From Terriglobia bacterium (GTDB lineage: Bacteria > Acidobacteriota > Polarisedimenticolia > Polarisedimenticolales > JAIQFR01): a stretch of DNA of 41,880 bases. A program made the translations under genes and the position numbers. How positions within the stretch are numbered: position 1 is the first letter of the stretch; each line of letters begins with the position of its first letter. The DNA lies in NCBI GenBank assembly GCA_020073205.1, contig JAIQFR010000028.1, positions 1 through 41,880 on the forward strand, written 5' to 3'. Below, in pieces: positions 33,047-41,700 of the stretch. A model generated the notes under the pieces. That model was given only the letters and a program-made list of their open reading frames with translations, was not told where the DNA came from and did not search any database.

Positions 33047-33222
33047 CCGGGCGCGCGCCGCCCGAGGCCCGGCAGTAGGTGTTGAAGGATCGTGCCAGCG
33101 TAACCCTCGGTGCCGGCTGGGTTTTCCGGATCGATAGGGATCAGGACAAACCACCATATGTTGTGGTACGGGACTTTGAACGTCCAATACTTGGTAGTTT
33201 CAGCACTTTCCGTGCTTGACAA
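33013..33222 (-). other. AT-richer stretch with a possible gene remnant
   Basis: This part of the 329-bp gap between the PilZ gene and nrdJ is visibly less GC-rich than its surroundings. On the minus strand a TTG-initiated frame gives TKYWTFKVPYHNIWWFVLIP, followed by IDPENPAGTEGYAGTILQHLL, an unusually natural composition rich in Trp, Tyr and Asn codons that are rare nearby. The frame then runs into the antisense of the PilZ 3' end. There is no ribosome-binding site. I see a likely fragment of a foreign gene rather than a working gene; its family is unknown. Confidence 0.3.
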
Positions 33223-33245
33223 GGCCGGGGGCTCGCTGGTATTTC
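33216..33245 (+). promoter_or_regulatory. Predicted nrdJ promoter
   Basis: A perfect TTGACA (33216-33221) is followed after 18 bp by TATTTC (33240-33245), a weak -10. Transcription would leave a leader of about 120 nt before the nrdJ ATG at 33376. Reading that leader for a cobalamin-riboswitch B12 box or an NrdR box gave nothing convincing. Confidence 0.4.
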
Positions 33246-33375
33246 TGAGCGCGCTTTTCGCTCGTTCCGGACAGGGGGCGGTGAGGATTCCGGGAACGGC
33301 CTAAAATCAACGTTCAGCGAGCCGCATTCGCCTCGGCTGGGGCGTGGCGGACGAGCCGATTTGGAGGGTGATCCG

Positions 33376-36138
33376 ATGCTCCAACCCGAGTCGCGATCCT
33401 CGAAGGACGACCGCACGAACCCGGTCGCCGGAGACGTCGCTCCCGGTGCCGCCGACCGCGTTCCCAATCCTCGAGACGGACTCCGGATTCCGCGGCGATT
33501 CACCCGGCCGGGAGTTCATCCTTACGAGGAGATCGACTGGGATCGCCGGGACGCGGTGATCTCCAACGAGCGCGGCGAGGTGACCTTCGAGCAACGAGGG
33601 GTCGAAGTCCCGCGGTCCTGGTCCCAGCTCGCGACCAACGTGGTCGCGCAGAAGTACTTCCGGGGTCAGCTCGGCTCCCCCGAGCGCGAGTACAGCGTCA
33701 AGCAGCTTCTCGACCGGGTGGTCCGAACCGCGGCCCGCTGGGGACGCGACGGAGGGTACTTCGCCACCGAGGCGGATGCCGAGGCGTTCGAGGCGGAGCT
33801 CTGTCACCTCCTGCTCCACCAGATGCTGTCGTTCAACTCGCCGGTCTGGTTCAACTGCGGGGTCGAGGAGCACCCGCAGGTGTCCGCCTGCTTCATCAAC
33901 TCGGTCCAGGACACGATGCAGTCCATCCTCGGCCTCGCGAAGACCGAGGGGATGCTGTTCAAGTACGGCTCCGGCACCGGTTCGAATCTCTCGACCCTCC
34001 GCTCGAGCCGCGAGCCTCTCGCCGGCGGCGGGACCGCGTCGGGCCCCGTGTCGTTCATGAAGGGGTACGACGCGTTCGCCGGCGTGATCAAGTCGGGCGG
34101 GAAGACGCGCCGCGCGGCGAAGATGGTCATCCTGAACGTCGACCACCCCGACATCGAGGACTTCGTCGCCTCCAAGGCGGACGAGGAGAAGAAGGCCTGC
34201 GCTCTCATCGACGCGGGGTACTCCGGCGAGTTCAACGTCCATGGCGGCGCCTACGATTCCGTCTTCTTCCAGAACGCGAACCACTCGGTGCGCGTCAACG
34301 ACGAGTTCATGCGGGTGGTGCTGAACGACGGGGAGTGGCAGACCCGCGCGGTGACCACCGGCCGGGTCATGGGGACCTACCGCGCGCGGGATCTCATGCG
34401 GCGGGTCGCCGACGCGGCGTGGACCTGCGGCGACCCGGGCATCCAGTTCGACACGACGATCAACGCGTGGCACACCTGCCCCAACACCGCGCGGATCAAC
34501 GCGTCGAATCCCTGCTCCGAGTACATGTTCCTCGACGACTCCGCCTGCAACCTGGCCTCGCTGAACCTGATGCGCTTCCGCCGGCCCGACGGGGAGTTCG
34601 ACGCCGAGGCGTTCCGTCACGCCGTCGCCGTGGCGATCACCGCCATGGAGATCTGGGTGAGCAATGCCTCGTATCCGACCGATCCGATCACCCGGAATTC
34701 CCTCGAGTACCGGCCGCTGGGGCTCGGGTACGCGAACCTCGGCGCCATCCTGATGTCCCGGGGGCTCCCGTACGACTCCGAGCCGGGCCGGGCGTACGCC
34801 GCGGCGATCACCGCTCTCATGTGCGGCCACGCGTACGCCACCTCCGCGCGGATCTCCGCGAAGGTCGGGCCGTTCCCCGGCTACGAGCGGAACCGCGAGC
34901 CGTTCCTCGGCGTGATGCGCAAGCACCAGGCGCACGCCGACGGCATCGACCCCCGGCTCGTCCCCTCGGACCTCCTCTCCGCGGCTCGGAGCGCCTGGGC
35001 GGACGTGGTCACCCTCGGAACCGAGCACGGACTCCGCAACGCGCAGGCCACGGTCCTCGCCCCCACGGGAACCATCGCCTTCATGATGGACTGCGACACC
35101 ACCGGGATCGAGCCCGATCTGGCGCTGGTCAAGTACAAGAAGCTGGTTGGAGGCGGGCTCTTCAAGATCGTGAACAACACCGTGCCGCTCGCCCTCAGGA
35201 AGCTCGGGTACGAGCACGACACGATCCAGAGGATTCTGGACTACATCAACGATCGCGACACCATCGAGGGGGCGCCGGACGTCGCGGCGGAGCATCTCCC
35301 GGTGTTCGACTGCGCGTTCCGCCCGGCCAACGGCGAGCGGTCGATCCACTACATGGGCCACGTCAAGATGATGGCGGCCGTGCAACCGTTCATCTCCGGC
35401 GCCATCTCGAAGACGGTCAACATGCCGGGGACCGCCACCGTGGAGGAGATCGAGGGGACCTACGTCGAGGCCTGGAAGCTCGGGCTCAAGGCGATCGCCA
35501 TCTACCGGGACGGCTGCAAGCGGACCCAGCCGATGTCGGCCGGGAAGGAAAAGGAGATCGAGAAGGCGGTCGCCGCCGCCACGCACCTGAGGAGGCGGAA
35601 GCTCCCCGACACCCGCAGGTCCATCACGCACAAGTTCTCCATCGCGGGATACGAGGGGTACATCACGGTCGGCATCTACGAGGATGGGAACCCCGGGGAG
35701 ATCTTCATCACGCTGGGAAAGGCCGGATCGACCCTCGCCGGCTTCGCGGACTCGTTCGCGACGGCGATCTCCTTCGCGCTCCAGCACGGCGTCGAGCTCA
35801 GGTTCCTCGTGGACAAGTTCACCCACGTGCGGTTCGAGCCTTCGGGGTTCACGGGGAACCCCGAGATCCCGCTGGCGCAGTCCATCGTGGACTACGTGTT
35901 CCGGTGGATGGCCCTGCAGTTCCTCCCGAAGGAGGACCAGCCCGCCCGGGCGGCGGCGGTCAACGGGACCGAGATCGAGCCCGACCGGAAACGGAGCGCC
36001 GCCCTCGAGGAGCGGGAGCACGAGGTGTTCGTCCGGCAGGCGGACGCGCCGCCGTGCTCCGACTGCGGCCAGCTCATGGTGCGCAACGGTGCCTGCTACG
36101 TCTGCGTCAACTGCGGCGCGACCAGCGGGTGCTCGTAG
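33376..36138 (+). CDS. nrdJ: Class II (B12-dependent) ribonucleoside-diphosphate reductase
   Basis: NrdJ converts ribonucleotides to deoxyribonucleotides with adenosylcobalamin as radical source, independent of oxygen. From ATG 33376 (GGAGGG 8 nt upstream) it has 920 residues. Cys172 in VSACFINSV and Cys380 in NPCSEYMFL are in the positions of active-site cysteines. Other blocks are FNSPVWFNCG, EGMLFKYGSGTGSNLS, SGGKTRRAAKMVIL, CNLASLNLMRF, PTGTIAFMMDCDTTGIEPD and FISGAISKTVNMP. The C-terminus is a zinc-ribbon-like segment with CSDCG and CYVCVNCG, used for re-reduction. Length is within the NrdJ range. Its last 43 nt overlap the convergent kinase gene. Confidence 0.97.
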   Translation: MLQPESRSSKDDRTNPVAGDVAPGAADRVPNPRDGLRIPRRFTRPGVHPYEEIDWDRRDAVISNERGEVTFEQRGVEVPRSWSQLATNVVAQKYFRGQLGSPEREYSVKQLLDRVVRTAARWGRDGGYFATEADAEAFEAELCHLLLHQMLSFNSPVWFNCGVEEHPQVSACFINSVQDTMQSILGLAKTEGMLFKYGSGTGSNLSTLRSSREPLAGGGTASGPVSFMKGYDAFAGVIKSGGKTRRAAKMVILNVDHPDIEDFVASKADEEKKACALIDAGYSGEFNVHGGAYDSVFFQNANHSVRVNDEFMRVVLNDGEWQTRAVTTGRVMGTYRARDLMRRVADAAWTCGDPGIQFDTTINAWHTCPNTARINASNPCSEYMFLDDSACNLASLNLMRFRRPDGEFDAEAFRHAVAVAITAMEIWVSNASYPTDPITRNSLEYRPLGLGYANLGAILMSRGLPYDSEPGRAYAAAITALMCGHAYATSARISAKVGPFPGYERNREPFLGVMRKHQAHADGIDPRLVPSDLLSAARSAWADVVTLGTEHGLRNAQATVLAPTGTIAFMMDCDTTGIEPDLALVKYKKLVGGGLFKIVNNTVPLALRKLGYEHDTIQRILDYINDRDTIEGAPDVAAEHLPVFDCAFRPANGERSIHYMGHVKMMAAVQPFISGAISKTVNMPGTATVEEIEGTYVEAWKLGLKAIAIYRDGCKRTQPMSAGKEKEIEKAVAAATHLRRRKLPDTRRSITHKFSIAGYEGYITVGIYEDGNPGEIFITLGKAGSTLAGFADSFATAISFALQHGVELRFLVDKFTHVRFEPSGFTGNPEIPLAQSIVDYVFRWMALQFLPKEDQPARAAAVNGTEIEPDRKRSAALEEREHEVFVRQADAPPCSDCGQLMVRNGACYVCVNCGATSGCS

Positions 36139-37562
36139 CCGTCGGCGACGAGCAGCAGCAATCCGCCCCGTCCCGGCCGCGGCGCGGGATCATCCCGGAT
36201 CGCGCGATCGAGTCGTGCCGCGACCTCCCGGGCGAGCGGGTCGGTGAGCGCCGCGCGGTCGGCCACCAGCACCAGCGGCCTCAGGCTCGACGACTCCAGG
36301 AGGAATTCGGCGACGCCCCGCGCGGATGCGCGCAGCAGCTCGGGGTCGGGCCGGCCGCCGCTCCCTTCGCGCGCGCGGTCCCACACCGGGAGGCCGCCGA
36401 GGAGCGCGAGGGGGAGCCCGCGGAGCAGACGGTGCCGCTCCACCAGCGCGCGGGCGTCGGCTCCCCGGTCGAGGAGGAGCGCGAGGACCGCGCTCCCGAG
36501 GCCGGAGCGCTCGCCGGGACGCAGCCGGTGCACCGCGAGGCCGTGGATCCCCGCCAGGACCCGGGCTTCCCTGAGGAGCGACTCGGCGCCGCACGATGAC
36601 GCGGGGAGGGCGATCCGCCGCCGCGCGCCGAGCCGCGCCGCGTCCACCGCGAGGCGCAGCACCGCCCGCTCCGCGCGTCCCGCCATCGGCCGCGGCACGG
36701 CGGCGCGAGGGGCGCACCTCCCGCCGAGCGCCAGGAGCGCCTCGACCGCGGAGCGGGGCCGCTCCTCACGATCGCGGGCGATGAGCCGAGCGATGAAGCG
36801 CGCGAGCCTTTCGGGGAGCCAGGGGGCGGCCTCGCGCGGGTCGGCGCGCGCGCCCTCGAGGTGCCATCTCAGGATCTCTCCGGGAGCGTCGTGAGGCGCC
36901 GGCATCCGGCCCGCGGCGAGGTGGTACAGCAGGATCCCGAGACCGTAGAGATCAGCGCGGCCGTCGAGGGGCTCCCCGGTCAGCGCCTCGGGGGCCAGGT
37001 ACGGGATCGATCCGCTCACGCGCCCCGGCACCCCCGTGCGTCCCGCCTCGACGGCGAGTCCGAAGTCCGTGATCTTCACCCGACCCGGAGGCCGTCCCGC
37101 GGCCCGGACCAAGACGTTCCCCGGCTTGACGTCGCGGTGCACGAGCCCCGCCTCGTGAACGTGGGCGAGCGCCGACAGCACCTCGCGGGAGAGCCCCTCG
37201 AGGGCCTCCGCGCTGGCCCTCCCGGGCCGGATCACGCGATTCACGGGAAGCCCCTCGAAGTACTCGAGCACCAGATAGGGGCGGCCCGACTCGATCGGGC
37301 CGCCCCTCGAGCGCGAAAGCTCGAGCGCCGCCACGATGTTCGGGTGCGCGAGGCGCGACCACGCCTCGAACTCCGCCGACAGCGGGTGGGAGGGGCCCGC
37401 GGGCTCCCGGTCGTCGAGGACCTTGAGAGCGACGTGCCGCCCCTCCACCCGGTCGAACGCGCGATACACGCTCCCCATCCCTCCGCGGCCCAGGCTCTCG
37501 AGAAGGAAGAACCGGTCGTCGAGGACCGGGGAAGCGTCGGCGGCGATCGCGGCCAGGCTCAT
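36096..37562 (-). CDS. PknK-like serine/threonine kinase, apparently C-terminally truncated
   Basis: This Hanks-type kinase has 488 residues. Domain order: kinase (about 17-275) with GRGGMGSVY (25-33), Lys47 in VALKVL, catalytic HRDVKPGN (142-149), DFGLA (166-170) and YLAPEALTGEP; then an AAA/NACHT-like region (about 290-475). In PknK proteins the ATPase starts with a P-loop such as GESGIGKSRLL; here the matching place reads LPASSCGAESLLREA, so nucleotide binding is probably lost. The Walker B-like LVLVADRAALTDP is present, but the ATPase C-terminal part and the TPR repeats that usually extend these proteins past 1000 residues are missing. The frame ends inside the convergent nrdJ gene (43-nt overlap), suggesting truncation at that border. 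No Shine-Dalgarno sequence is seen. Confidence 0.83.
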   Translation of the reverse strand: MSLAAIAADASPVLDDRFFLLESLGRGGMGSVYRAFDRVEGRHVALKVLDDREPAGPSHPLSAEFEAWSRLAHPNIVAALELSRSRGGPIESGRPYLVLEYFEGLPVNRVIRPGRASAEALEGLSREVLSALAHVHEAGLVHRDVKPGNVLVRAAGRPPGRVKITDFGLAVEAGRTGVPGRVSGSIPYLAPEALTGEPLDGRADLYGLGILLYHLAAGRMPAPHDAPGEILRWHLEGARADPREAAPWLPERLARFIARLIARDREERPRSAVEALLALGGRCAPRAAVPRPMAGRAERAVLRLAVDAARLGARRRIALPASSCGAESLLREARVLAGIHGLAVHRLRPGERSGLGSAVLALLLDRGADARALVERHRLLRGLPLALLGGLPVWDRAREGSGGRPDPELLRASARGVAEFLLESSSLRPLVLVADRAALTDPLAREVAARLDRAIRDDPAPRPGRGGLLLLVADGYEHPLVAPQLTQT

Positions 37563-37689
37563 GGCGCCGGCGAGTCTAGGGCGCTCGCCGCGCCGCGATC
37601 AATGGCCGGAGCCCCCCGGCGTTGCGCGCCCGGGCCGCGGCCGGTTGTCTCGCGGCAACCCCCGATGTAGGCTCGCCGCGGAGGATCGC

Positions 37690-38745
37690 ATGCGCCGCCT
37701 CGTCTCGACCGTATTCCTGCTCCTGGTGCTGTCCGCGCGCCTACACGGCGCTGCGGCGAAGGAGCCCGCTCCGCCTCCTCCCGACCGTGCGGCCGCGCTC
37801 GCGGAATCGCTTGCTTCCCGCCTCGAGGGGCGTACCGTCCGCCTTGGGGACGGCACCGAGGCGGCGGTGCTGGGACCCCCGGGCGCGGTCCTCTCGAGCG
37901 AGCGCGTCGCGACCTGCGTGAAGACGCTGTTCGAGGCGGAGGGGTGGCCGTCGAGCTGGCTCGTGGTCCAGGACGTGGAGCGCCCGTTCGACCTGGTGAT
38001 CCACGTGGTGCTCGCCGAGGGCGGATCGGTCCTCCCGCCCGACGTGATGTTCGCAGCGACCCGGCGCGAGTGGGACGCCGACGCGCTCGAGACCGCGGTG
38101 AGGGAGGCCACCGGGCGCAAGCCTCCCCGCGAGAAGACCCGCAGCGTCGTGATCCAGCGCTTCACGACGCGGGTCGTCACCACCTACGTCTACGAGCCGC
38201 CGAAGGGCGCGAAGGAGGCGGGCGGCCTCTCGGCGCTCCTTCCGGAGGGAGCGATCCTCCGCGACGCGCGGAACGTCGATCTCGGCGACGGCCTCCGCCA
38301 CACCCTGGCGCTCGTGCTCTTCAGCGCACGGTTCGTCCCGTCCGACTGCGCGTCGTGCGCCGCGCACCTGTTCGGGCACGCCGACGCGGCGACCAAGGTC
38401 GAGCTGGTCCTCGCGGGGGAGAAGGGGCTCGAGGACACGCTCGACGTCACCTCCAGCCTCAAGGGGGTCGGCCACGAGCCGCTGGTGCCTCGCTTCGCCT
38501 GCCGGGAAGACGACGCCGGGGCCGCGGCGGCCGCCCGGAGCTACGAGGAGCGCTTCTCGACGCGAGAGCCGGTGCGGATCGTGGACGTCAAGGATCTCAA
38601 CGGCGACGGCCTCCCGCTCGAGGTCTCGCTGCCCGCGGAGTTCCTCGACTGCGGCCGGCACACGTCGGTCGTGATCGGGGTCGATCCCCGGGAGAGGAAG
38701 TTGCGGATCCTGTTCGAGCGGATGGAGCGGGACGCCGCGCGGTGA
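37690..38745 (+). CDS. Secreted protein of unknown function
   Basis: The 351-residue protein has GGAGG 6 nt before its ATG and a clear signal peptide (residues 1-23, ending LHGAAA). The mature part has four or more Cys (ATCVKTLF, DCASCAAHLFG, RFACRED, FLDCGRH), suggesting disulfides or a metal site; the pair DCASC resembles a redox or metal motif. A single Asp-rich turn, VKDLNGDGLPLEVSL, is FG-GAP-like. I recognise no family. It is divergent from the kinase gene (127 bp between starts), and followed by a small gene in the same direction. Confidence 0.72.
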   Translation: MRRLVSTVFLLLVLSARLHGAAAKEPAPPPPDRAAALAESLASRLEGRTVRLGDGTEAAVLGPPGAVLSSERVATCVKTLFEAEGWPSSWLVVQDVERPFDLVIHVVLAEGGSVLPPDVMFAATRREWDADALETAVREATGRKPPREKTRSVVIQRFTTRVVTTYVYEPPKGAKEAGGLSALLPEGAILRDARNVDLGDGLRHTLALVLFSARFVPSDCASCAAHLFGHADAATKVELVLAGEKGLEDTLDVTSSLKGVGHEPLVPRFACREDDAGAAAAARSYEERFSTREPVRIVDVKDLNGDGLPLEVSLPAEFLDCGRHTSVVIGVDPRERKLRILFERMERDAAR

Positions 38746-38816
38746 CTCGCGGACGGGGCGGGCGGCGGGGCCAGGGGCCCGCGCCGGCGACGACGCGGGG
38801 AGAAGGGGGGATTCGC

Positions 38817-39077
38817 GTGACCGATCCGGGACGGGAGGCGCTCAGGAGGGCGACGAGCGAGGTGCTCGAGAACCAGCTCGGCGACAACGATCCCCCCGAG
38901 ACCCGCGAGACGTACGAGAGGCTCCTGGCCGAGGGGATCGCGGATGGCGAGGCGAGGCGGCTCCTCTCCGCGATCATCGCGGTCGAGATCTTCGAGGTGA
39001 TCAAGGAGGGCCGCCCGTTCGACCGGGACCGCTTCGTGGAGCGCTTGAGGCTGCTCCCGAAGCTGGAGTTCGACTGA
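38817..39077 (+). CDS. Small conserved-looking acidic protein, 86 residues
   Basis: The GTG start has AGGGGGG 7 nt upstream. The sequence is all-helical in character: RRATSEVLENQLGDNDPPE, then TRETYERLLAEGIADGEA, RRLLSAIIAVEIFEVI and KEGRPFDRDRFVERLRLLP. The pattern of a short helix bundle with an Asp/Pro turn recalls small uncharacterised proteins in which such a helix ends in Pro and a hydrophobic Leu motif, but I cannot name the family with confidence. It is downstream of the secreted protein gene, 71 nt apart, and has no signal peptide. Confidence 0.65.
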   Translation: MTDPGREALRRATSEVLENQLGDNDPPETRETYERLLAEGIADGEARRLLSAIIAVEIFEVIKEGRPFDRDRFVERLRLLPKLEFD

Positions 39078-39116
39078 CGGTCCGGCCGCATACCCGCGGC
39101 GACGGACCGATCGCGC

Positions 39117-39986
39117 CTAGCCGGCCAACGCCGGGGTCAGGTCCTCGAGGCCCTCGACGCGCCGGACCAGTTCCTCCGCGGAAGCGCCCCACGCGAGGAG
39201 CGGGACGGGGTTCAGCGTGTGGAGATCGTGGTGGGACTCCTCGAGATTGCCGTGGTCGCTGACGACCACGAGGCGGCACGAGGACAGCTCGAGCGATCCG
39301 ACCACCGCGTCCACCAGCTCCTCGGCGCGTCGCGCCTGGGCCAGCCGGTCGGCGGGGCTTCCGCGATGCCCCGCGACGTCGGTGAGGAAGTACTCGTAGA
39401 GCACCAGGTCGTGCTCCTCGACGAGGCGTGAGAGGATCTTCGCGGCGCGGCCCGGCTCGTGGGCGGGGGCGCCGAGGGCGCGTCCCGCCTTGGTGTCGCC
39501 CGCCCAGTCGTGGAAGAGCGCCTCGCCCCGGCGCCCCTCCTCGTGCAGCATCCGGAACGGCACCCCCGACGCGCGGACCATCCGCGTGGTCGCCGACCAC
39601 CGCGGTCGCCTGGCCTCGAGATGGCCTCTGGTGTAGGCGTTGGCGAACGTCGGCTTCCGCCCGCCGCGGACGAGCCGCACGAACAGCGACTCGCGCTCGA
39701 GGACGCCGCGGAGCGAGGGGCCGGGGACGCCCGAGACGTGCCGGCCCACGAGCCGCGCCGCGTTGACCCCCGTGAGCAGCGTCGTCTGCCCCGTGGCCGA
39801 CTGGGGCAGGCCGGGGACGCCCAGCGTCGCGTCGAGCGCCCGGGACGAGCAGGAGGGATCGGGCGCCCGTCCCGCGAGGAGGGAGAGGCGGCGCGCTCCG
39901 ACGGCGGCGAACGGGTTCGCCTCCGGGTCGTCCCGTCCGATCCCGATCCCGTCGAAGAACAGCAGCAGCGTCCGCACGGCGACCAT
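39117..39986 (-). CDS. Alkaline-phosphatase-superfamily metalloenzyme (phosphomutase-like)
   Basis: The 289-residue protein has the N-terminal metal site LLLFFDGIGIGRDD, the Ser/Thr nucleophile region SATGQTTLLTG, ANAYTRG, EYFLTDVAGHRG and the C-terminal metal site VVVSDHGNLEE. These are features of cofactor-independent phosphoglycerate mutases, phosphopentomutases and related metalloenzymes. It is much shorter than iPGM (about 510) and lacks its inserted transferase domain, so it is not a plain iPGM; the active centre as such seems complete. Substrate unknown. No Shine-Dalgarno sequence is seen before ATG 39986. It is divergent from the sigma factor gene, 66 bp between starts. Confidence 0.82.
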   Translation of the reverse strand: MVAVRTLLLFFDGIGIGRDDPEANPFAAVGARRLSLLAGRAPDPSCSSRALDATLGVPGLPQSATGQTTLLTGVNAARLVGRHVSGVPGPSLRGVLERESLFVRLVRGGRKPTFANAYTRGHLEARRPRWSATTRMVRASGVPFRMLHEEGRRGEALFHDWAGDTKAGRALGAPAHEPGRAAKILSRLVEEHDLVLYEYFLTDVAGHRGSPADRLAQARRAEELVDAVVGSLELSSCRLVVVSDHGNLEESHHDLHTLNPVPLLAWGASAEELVRRVEGLEDLTPALAG

Positions 39987-40052
39987 CGTAGGCGCGACGC
40001 GCCACGCCGGCGAGCGGCCGCGCGACCGCGCAGGGGATGGTATTCTCGGTGG

Positions 40053-40682
40053 ATGGGCGCCGAAGCGGAACACGCGGACGATCCCACCCGCCCCCACGAG
40101 GAGTCGGCGCTGGTCGCGCGGCTCCGCGCCGGCGACGACCGCGCCTACGAGGAGCTGGTCCGATCCCACGGAGCGATGATGCTCGCGGTCGCCCGCCGCA
40201 TCCTGAGGAGCGAGGAGGACGCTCGCGACGCGGTGCAGGAGGGGTTCCTGGCGGCGTTCCGCGCCCTCGGCACCTTCGAGGAAGAGTCGAAGCTCGGGAC
40301 CTGGCTCCACCGGATCGTCGTCAACTGCGCCCTGATGAAGCTGCGGTCGCGCCAGCGCCGTCCCGAGGAGCCGATCGAGGACCTGCTGCCGAAGTACCTC
40401 GAGGACGGCCACCAGGCCGACCCGGCCGTGGCCTGGAAGGCGTCGGCGGAGGAGCTCCTGGGACGGCAGGAGAGCCGCGACCTGGTCCGGGCGTCGATCG
40501 CGCGGCTCCCCGAGCCGTACCGAAACGTCCTCCTCCTTCGCGACATCGAAGAGCTGGACACGGAAGAGACGGCCAGGCTCCTGGGGGTGACCGAGAACGC
40601 CGTGAAGATCAGGCTCCACCGCGCGCGCCAGGCGCTCCGCACCCTGCTGGATCCGCACCTGCGAGAAGGCGGTCCGCGATGA
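40053..40682 (+). CDS. ECF-type RNA polymerase sigma factor
   Basis: This is a group 4 (extracytoplasmic function) sigma-70 factor. The 209-residue protein has region 2 (about 25-95) with YEELVRSHGAMMLAVARR, then DAVQEGFLAAFRAL and TWLHRIVVNCALMKLRSR, and region 4 (about 150-200) with LPEPYRNVLLLRDIEEL and ARLLGVTENAVKIRLHRAR. The linker between them is about 50 residues long and acidic. Its stop overlaps the start of a zinc-finger anti-sigma gene (ATGA), the usual regulator arrangement. The anti-sigma gene is broken, so this factor may be unregulated, if the junction is real. Confidence 0.93.
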   Translation: MGAEAEHADDPTRPHEESALVARLRAGDDRAYEELVRSHGAMMLAVARRILRSEEDARDAVQEGFLAAFRALGTFEEESKLGTWLHRIVVNCALMKLRSRQRRPEEPIEDLLPKYLEDGHQADPAVAWKASAEELLGRQESRDLVRASIARLPEPYRNVLLLRDIEELDTEETARLLGVTENAVKIRLHRARQALRTLLDPHLREGGPR

Positions 40683-40873
40683 CGTGCAGGGAGTTCGCCG
40701 GTTTCATCGCGGCGTACCTCGACGGCGAGCTCGAGGTCCGGCAGCGGGAGGAGTTCGACCGGCACATGGCCGTCTGTCCCTGGTGCGTCGCCTACCTCGA
40801 GACCTACCAGGAAACGGTGCTGCTGGGGAAGGGGGCGTTCTCCGATCCCGGCGCCGGGGTCCCCGAGGAGGTA
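40679..40873 (+). pseudogene. Zinc-binding anti-sigma factor (ZAS type), truncated at its 3' end
   Basis: Residues 1-65 are a normal ZAS N-terminus: TCREFAGFIAAYLDGELEV, then REEFDRHMAVCPWC with the HxxxCxxC zinc motif. This domain binds the cognate sigma factor. The native sequence appears to end near VPEEV at about 40873. The frame stays open to 41284, but this part is antisense to helicase coding sequence and is not a natural continuation. Full-length members are about 80-100 residues, so little may be missing. The start overlaps the sigma factor stop by 4 nt. Confidence 0.75.
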
Positions 40874-41245
40874 CATGGCGCAGGCACCGGCATCGCGCAG
40901 CAACAGGTTCAGTACCGGCAGGTTGTAGCAGAGAGTCTTGCCGCTGGCCGTCGGAGTCACGATGACGACGTTCTTCCCGGCTTCGATGCGATCGAACGCG
41001 TCCGCCTGGTGGACGTAGAGGCGTGCGATTCCGCGCCGTTCCAGCGCCGCCCGCAGACGGGCATCGACCGTGACGGGAATATCCGCGAAAACGCCATCCG
41101 CCGCCGGTTGGTGGTGAATGGCGCGAACCGGCGAATCCGGCTCCTGGTGCGCGGCCCGATAGCGGGCGACAACGGCGTCCAAAGAGGGTTTGGAGGAGAG
41201 TGCCAACTCCTGGGAGAATTCCGGGAATCCGAGCGAGAGATCCAT
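40868..41245 (-). pseudogene. DEAD/DEAH-box helicase, N-terminal fragment
   Basis: The first about 126 residues of a superfamily 2 helicase of the YprA/DUF1998 type: LYVHQADAFDRIEAGKNVV, Walker A TPTASGKT and LCYNLPVLNLLL. The expected next block (LFPTKALAQDQ) is absent: after MYL the sequence turns into the antisense of the anti-sigma gene. The frame remains open to 40145 but the rest is not helicase. All helicase motifs beyond motif I are missing, so it cannot work. ATG at 41245. The break is at the same place as the anti-sigma truncation. Confidence 0.82.
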
Positions 41246-41358
41246 AGCCGGCCCTTCGCCTTTTCTTTGCTACTTACAACGTAGCCTATTCGAATTCCGG
41301 AAACAAGGCCGACGAGGGCGTCGGCCGCGGTCCAGGGGGACCGCCCCACGGAAACTCA

Positions 41359-41691
41359 CTACCCGACGGCGAGGCGATTGCGCACGAATTCGTAACGCTC
41401 CAACGTCGCAGCAACCTCGAAGCCACGGTCCTTTTCCACGATGATGTGCGTGGGCGCCGCTCGCAGGACCTTACCCACGCAACGAAGTTGCACGGGTTGC
41501 GGACATTCGCGATTGAGGGTGATGATGTACTCGATCGAGCCGCCCAAGTCGGGTTCCCGGTCGGAAGTGAAGAGCACACCAGTGGAACTAATATTCTTGG
41601 TTCTACCGGCGAGCGCTGTGCGCACGGCACCCTCGCGAGTAATCGAAAGCGGCAATTCCAACTGGAATCTCCGCGTTCTACGCTGTTCCAT
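41359..41691 (-). CDS. PilZ-domain protein
   Basis: This 110-residue protein is a stand-alone PilZ domain, a cyclic-di-GMP receptor. QRRTRRFQLELPLSI carries the RxxxR-type motif and GRTKNISSTGVLF the D/NxSxxG-type motif, followed by barrel strands GSIEYIITLN and LRCVGKVLRAAP. The region is less GC-rich than most of the window, and codon use (ATA, AAT, TTA less restricted) differs from the PilZ gene at 32660, so it may have a different origin or belong to a different sequence block, which also fits the broken junction at about 40870. It has only a weak ribosome-binding site. Confidence 0.85.
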   Translation of the reverse strand: MEQRRTRRFQLELPLSITREGAVRTALAGRTKNISSTGVLFTSDREPDLGGSIEYIITLNRECPQPVQLRCVGKVLRAAPTHIIVEKDRGFEVAATLERYEFVRNRLAVG

Positions 41692-41700
41692 GGAGATCGT

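Noticed and set aside
33246-33375. Cobalamin riboswitch in the nrdJ leader
   Set aside because: Expected for a B12-dependent enzyme, but no B12-box-like sequence or matching fold could be recognised; only short GC-rich stems are seen.
33307-36021. Minus-strand open frame of 904 codons
   Set aside because: It is the antisense shadow of nrdJ, lacking start signals and motifs.
40873-41284. C-terminal extension of the anti-sigma protein
   Set aside because: The open frame continues, but it is exactly antisense to helicase coding sequence with a Walker A motif, so it is a chance read-through after a breakpoint.
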